From: Penelope pileata | Taxonomy: Eukaryota; Chordata; Aves; Galliformes; Cracidae | Direction: 5' to 3' | Length of the DNA stretch: 64,000 nucleotides | Assembly: GCA_013396635.1 (NCBI GenBank) | Contig: WBMW01004022.1 | Coordinates: 1-64,000 of the forward strand | Shown: one piece after another, positions 54,301 to 60,300 of the stretch | How positions within the stretch are numbered: the first letter of the stretch is position 1 | How the letters are laid out: every line of letters starts with the position of its first letter | Position numbers and translations under genes: made by a program | Notes under the pieces: generated by a model | Databases searched by the model: none | What the model saw: only the letters and a program-made list of their open reading frames with translations | Told to the model about the DNA's origin: nothing

Positions 54301-57300
54301 GCTGCACTACAACCACACTGTAGCTCTGCCAGCTTTGCATCCTGAGCGATGTTTTGATTAATGTAAGTTACAGTACACAAGGATAAAAGTGGAGTTAGGG
54401 AGGATTGCTCTCAGCATATGAACAAAAACTACACTGGGCCATCACTTGGCCCTTACAAGGTGATATTCATACATGCCAAAGCCAACTAAAAGTTGCCACA
54501 CAATCTAGCCCCTTTTCTGGGAAGCAGAGAGGACTTATTGTGAACGAAGGGCAAAAGGTTTTAGATTTAATCCAACGGTTTGGTCTGAGTACAGCTTGGA
54601 GAATTCTGTACAATGAATGTGGGTTAACAGATCCTGTGTATCGACGTGCCAGGAGACAGCGGGGCGAGCAGGAGCCACTCCTTCCTTGCACCCAGCTTGG
54701 ATGCAAGCTGATCTATTTCATGTTTTAGGAATAATTTTATTCCCATCTCCCAAACCTATCCCCTTTTCCTCAGCTGCGGTTTCACAAAGACTGATTTGCC
54801 TACCAGATGTCTTCATTGCAAAGAACTTTGGACAGTGCCCAGTGTGCCCATGGACATCAAGCAGCAGAGATGTGGCCTTCAAACGAGATGTTTAACCCCA
54901 GTGCTTTGGTCTTGAAGACCACCAGAGAGGAACACCGACCCCAGCCCACAACCCCACCTGCAGTGCCCACTCAACTCAGCATCCCAACGTTGTACGTGCT
55001 TCAGCCCCAGCTCAGTCTGCCAAAGCCATGGAGCCTGGGGAACTGGGCTATGGGAGTATGCCCGTGGGAAGAGACTAGTGCATGGCAAACAAGGTTTTAA
55101 AGCACTGAGCTCAACAGCCTTACACACAGCACTTCCCTGCCTGACATTACATCAAGGCTGTGTTTCCAAGTGGCTCTGTATGAATTCCCATTCCTAAGCA
55201 AACTTCAAATTAAAAACCCCCAAACTTCCCACACTGCTGAACTAACCTACATGCCTTTACCTGCAATTAAAATTGTTCTACTGATAATTGCCTTCAGTAG
55301 GGTCACTTACCACCATACTACTTTAGAAAATCTGTTGCTGTGTTCGCCTCCCTGCTTTGTATTTCCTTGCAGTAATAAAAGCAACAGTGGGAAACTGCAG
55401 GAAAAATCATGTAGGTAGACGAAAGTCTAAATTAAGAATTGAAGGACTTCCTCTGCTACCCCAACGCTACACGCTGCAGGAAGCAGAACAGAGAAATCTC
55501 ATCTGAGGTTTCTAGCAGGAAATGCATATTTGTGGGGAGTTAACATGCGAGTGCTGTACTTACCGTGCCCCTTTCTGCAGAAGCAAACCTCAGCACTTTG
55601 CATTCAGGCCTAAGCTGCACGATGGCAAAGTTAGCAGCTTGGGCAGCAAATGTGCCCTTGGCTGCACATAGCAATGCTTTGTTATGCAAAACGAAGGGAG
55701 AGAATAATGGCATGAAATGATACATCTGAAGATGAGAGCATGAAGTAGGTATTTACAGACAGACCCTTCTGCAGGTTCATCTCTGGGTTTTTGCAGCATT
55801 CCCTGGAAGCAGTCAGGCCACCCCTAAATCCACACCGCTCCCCATTCCCCAGCTGACGGCCCCAGGGTCTGCAGCTGGAAGGGCCCTCTCAGGTGGCACC
55901 GCCGGGCAGCTCTGCAGCCGGGCAGGGCCTGCTCCCTCCCTGCAGACCCCTCTCCTCCCACCACACAGAGCAGCCCTGGGAATTAGTAGCGCGGGGAGGA
56001 GTGTCCATGGTGTCATGCAGAATGAGTTCATGATATGACAGAGGCGTGAGGAGGAAGAAACGGAGACCAAGTGCATGTTCACCTGCTTGTTCTTCTCAAA
56101 TATCGCCCAATGCTTTGCAAATCAAAGCCCTTGGAGACAATGCAAAACTTAGCAAAAGCCTCAGCAAAACCACCTGACATCTCAAGAGACGTGGGTTTGC
56201 CTTTGATTTTGCTCTCCTGTTGATTTCTGGTGGGCTTGACGCTCCTGCTGGCAGCCAGCAGGTTGGCCTGGGGGTGGCCCAGGCGCTCCCATCCCTCCTG
56301 CGCCAAATGCACCTGGTCTCCATTTCCGTGTGTGAGTGCCATCAGAGAGAAGGGCGGGACGTGGAGCCTTACTGTACTTCTCCTCCTTGCATCTCTGCAG
56401 GATCTCTAAGCTCCTCTGGTGAACTGGGTGATGGAGAAAGCTAAAACTATCCACACTTTTCAAAACCGCACATGGCACTGCATCATCATGCCCTTGGGAA
56501 GTAAAATAAAAACAAACAAAAAAAAAATGGAGAGAAGAGAAAGATTACATAAGCAGAAGTTGGGAGAGAGCGAAGAACAATGCCGCCGGCGGCCCGAGGG
56601 ACGCTGGGGTGCTTGGAGCAGAGCTCGGCCACGTCGCAGCGGTGCCGACCGCGGGCAGCGGGGATGCAGCGGGACCAGAGCCAGCGTGGGAGCAGGCAGC
56701 GAACGCAGCCCGATGGCACTGCTGTGCCAGCCGGAGCACAACAGCTCCGTAATTGCTCCAAGGTTACTTGGACACAAAACAAACGATAGCACAGATCTTT
56801 TAGTAACTGCTGCTCCAAGTCCTCTCCGTGCCTCTGCCCGCTGCTGGCCACGGCTTCCTGGAGAGATGCTCCCAGGCAAGGCCACCTCGAATTCCAACCT
56901 CATCCCAGTGCCGTGCCTCTCTCAGACGGTGACAATTAAATAGAAAATCACTCGTATTAACCAGGATTCAGTGCTCCTTACGGGCAGAGGACTGGGAGTG
57001 ATTTGAGGCGGGATTGTTTGTGAGCAGGGAACAGAACTGGGAATGGGTGGAGGTGGAAGATGCCATCCCTGGGAGGACTCCGTGAGTCTCCGTGGTCCAG
57101 CTCCAACCATGGGTGGAGGAGAGGTGACAAAGGTGGCACTTTGCAAGCAGGCAGCACCTCTCTGTGGTCACTCCATTGATCAGAGCCCCCCGAGATGCGT
57201 CATGCTCCTGTGTGATGGGGGTGCTGAGGAGATGCCCCGTGTCAGCACCATCACACCATTCACACCAACCATCACACCATTACACCAGCACGTTGGTGTT

Positions 57301-60300
57301 CACACCAACACGTGACACCATCGGAGAGGGCTGAGCTCCACAGAGGAACACGGACAAGGGCCGTCCTTATCCATGAACGCCACTTCATTCTGCTCAGTGG
57401 TACCTCCAGGACCATTTTTTGCAGTTAGGTTTTTTTTAATTTCATTTAATTTTTACCTTGTGCCTGGCTTTGGGAATTCAACAGAACTCAGCAGGATTAG
57501 CTCTGTCCACTTGTTTGTGGGATGGGGTTATGGGGTCTGCCCTCATTTAATGCAGCAGCAGCCCTTGCTGGCTGGATGGGAATGCAGAGTCACACCAACC
57601 CCATCTCACAGCAAGAATTTAGCTTCATCCCCAGCAAAAAGCAAATGAGAAAGCTCAGGGTCCCAGTAGCCTGATTTATAAGACCAGCATCAACTCTTCT
57701 CAGTTTTCACTAGCAAAATATTATGGCTTTTTTTGCATAATAAATTCATACCAATGATGCAGCAGACAGCAAAAAAAGGTCAACCAGCCGATTTTTCTCC
57801 TAAAAAGCTTCATAATGTTCCTTTCCTCAAAGTTCATTAAAACCCAATCTAGTTCCAACGCCTAGTTGTTTTTGACTATCTAAATCCTACTTGACAAATT
57901 CAATGACAATAGCAATAAACTCGAATTACCGAAAGTTTCCCCTTCAGCTCATTGCACATGATCAGAGCAGCACCGGAGGGGGTCAGCAGCACCACGAGCT
58001 GTCTCCTGGGCAGAAGCCTGCAGCTGTGCTGCTTTGCTGCAACTGGCCTTCATGTTAGCAGGGACAACCGTTGCTAAAAGCTGCACTACGAGGATATCAG
58101 GAGCACAACAGAGAAGAGGCAAGTCCTCAAACCACAGCGGGAAGGAAGGGGGTTATCCCTGCAGCAGCACGTCCAAAGCAGTGCACAGAGCTCGCAGCGC
58201 TGCGCAGCGGAGCTGGCACACAGGAGATAACGGGAATGCTGCTGGAAAAAGCAAGCACATCTTGCAGAGCTGCTGCAAAGCACAGGCTGCAGGTTTGTCA
58301 TGGAAATCCCTACTGGGCGCTGCAAGCAGGACAGCCCTGCAGACAGGTAGAAGCAGGGCAGATCAATTTCGGGCGAAGGCAAAAGAACACAAAGGGGCTT
58401 GCAAAAAAGTGCTTCAGGCATTTTCCTGCTTGTTACTTGCACCTGCCTGGTGCACGGCAGCAGCAGATGGGCTGCAGCAGCCAAGCCCTGGGCAGCATGC
58501 CTTTTTTAAACTGCAGAAAATGATGATGCATGCAGCACCTGGGTGAATGTACATGGCTCCTTATGTGATGTTTGCTCAGCTCATCCACCGTAATTTCATC
58601 AAAAGCTCCACATCTACATGCACTGAGGCATTCAGATGAGGCTAATTAAAGCCAGCGAGGTTTGGTAAAAAAACAAAATAAACCTAACACATACACTGCC
58701 TTCAGTCACCTGCATTCTGCACAACAGTTACCAGATAACTTCAGTGCCAAGTGACTCTTCAATAATTCGTAACTGCCTTCTGCCATAGATGCACCATCCA
58801 AAGTGTCAGGTTGTGGCTTCTCAGTGCTATTTTGGGGAGCAGGAGGGTCAATACCAGATGTCCTAGAGACCAGCTGGGCCTTCTGCTCAGCTGCACCTTC
58901 CAAAAGCCCTTTGCTTTGGGATGCTTTCACAAGACAGATGGGATTTTGCTCCAGCTGTGTCCTCCAGAGGGACCTGTGCCGTGCCTTGCCCCAGCCCAGC
59001 TGTTGCTTGGAGGGGAAGCAAGAGATGCTCTCCAGCAGAGAAAGTTTACCTCATTGCAAGAATTAGCTTCAGGTAAACTACTCCCCTAGTTCTGCCTTTA
59101 TGATGGTGAATTTTCATGACTTTTTCCCAATTCAGGAACGATTTGGTCACATCCTGAAGATGCAGGTAGGCAGAATTTCAGAGTGTAAATCCTCTGAGGA
59201 CTGTTGGGAGGTGTAAACAAACCTTAGCTATCTCCAGTATTTGAGGGTTCCTGTTTTTTTTCTATTTGTTTAGAAAAAAATAGAGGTTTTGAAGCAAAAA
59301 GAGGGCATTGACAAGTGGTTTAAAGACTGAAAAACAGATAAAACAGCAGCATCGTGTGCCAGAAAAAATCTGGAAACTGTCTCAGTCAGTACTGGGTACT
59401 GGTTGGCTTGGCCATGGAAAGGGAAGGTGGCACAAGAACTGAGCCTTCCAAAACTGGCTGAAAACCTCCTGACTCTGTTTATATCTCTGCATTGCTCTAC
59501 AGAGATAGAAGCAAGCCGTTGCCCCAAACTCAGGGCCAAGAAGGCAGAAAGCCAGCTGCAGAGAGGAGCACGGTGGCCATGACGGCTTGCAAGAGGTGGA
59601 GGAAGTGAAGCAGAGCCTGGAACCAGCAGGGCAAGAGCTCTTCCTTCCAGAGCCTGGTTGGTTATGTCCCCAGACAGCTCGCTGCAGCTCAGCTTTCTGG
59701 GATTGAGGAAAGATTAAGAGGCGGTGCTAGAAAATTGCAAATGGAGATTTTTCAAAGTCAATTACTTTGGGCAACGTTTCTCCCAATGCCAAGGAGCCGA
59801 GTTTCAAGAAAGCCCCTGCACGCAGGAAGGCTGCACATACGCGGAACTTTTCTCCACCTTCCTCCTGGCACTGCCAAGCACCGACGCCCATGTGCTGCCC
59901 TGATGTGCCAGGCAGACACAGGCTCCTGAGAAACGTCCCTTCTCTCATTCCCCTCCGGAGCCGTTCAGGGGAGAGCCTTACTAGCTGAAAGCCGGTTTTG
60001 TCTCCTGCTGTTCTTGGGATCTGACCAAGAGGCTGGTATTATTCTCCCCGAACAAGGAAATTATTCTTTCTGCTTGCACGGCTTCCCTGTCTGTGCTCCT
60101 TGTCCCCTGGCTCCCCTGATGCACACCTCGCTGCGCTTCAAACCGAAAATGAATGGGGCAGCTCTGTGCTTCGTTTCAACTCAGCTGACGTTTTCCCTGC
60201 TGATGCTCTGATTTCATCGTGAATTTCAAGCCCGGAAATTAATAGTAATAGCTTGTACCTGTCTTCCCAAAATTGCTTTAATGCAGAGAAATGTTCCGAA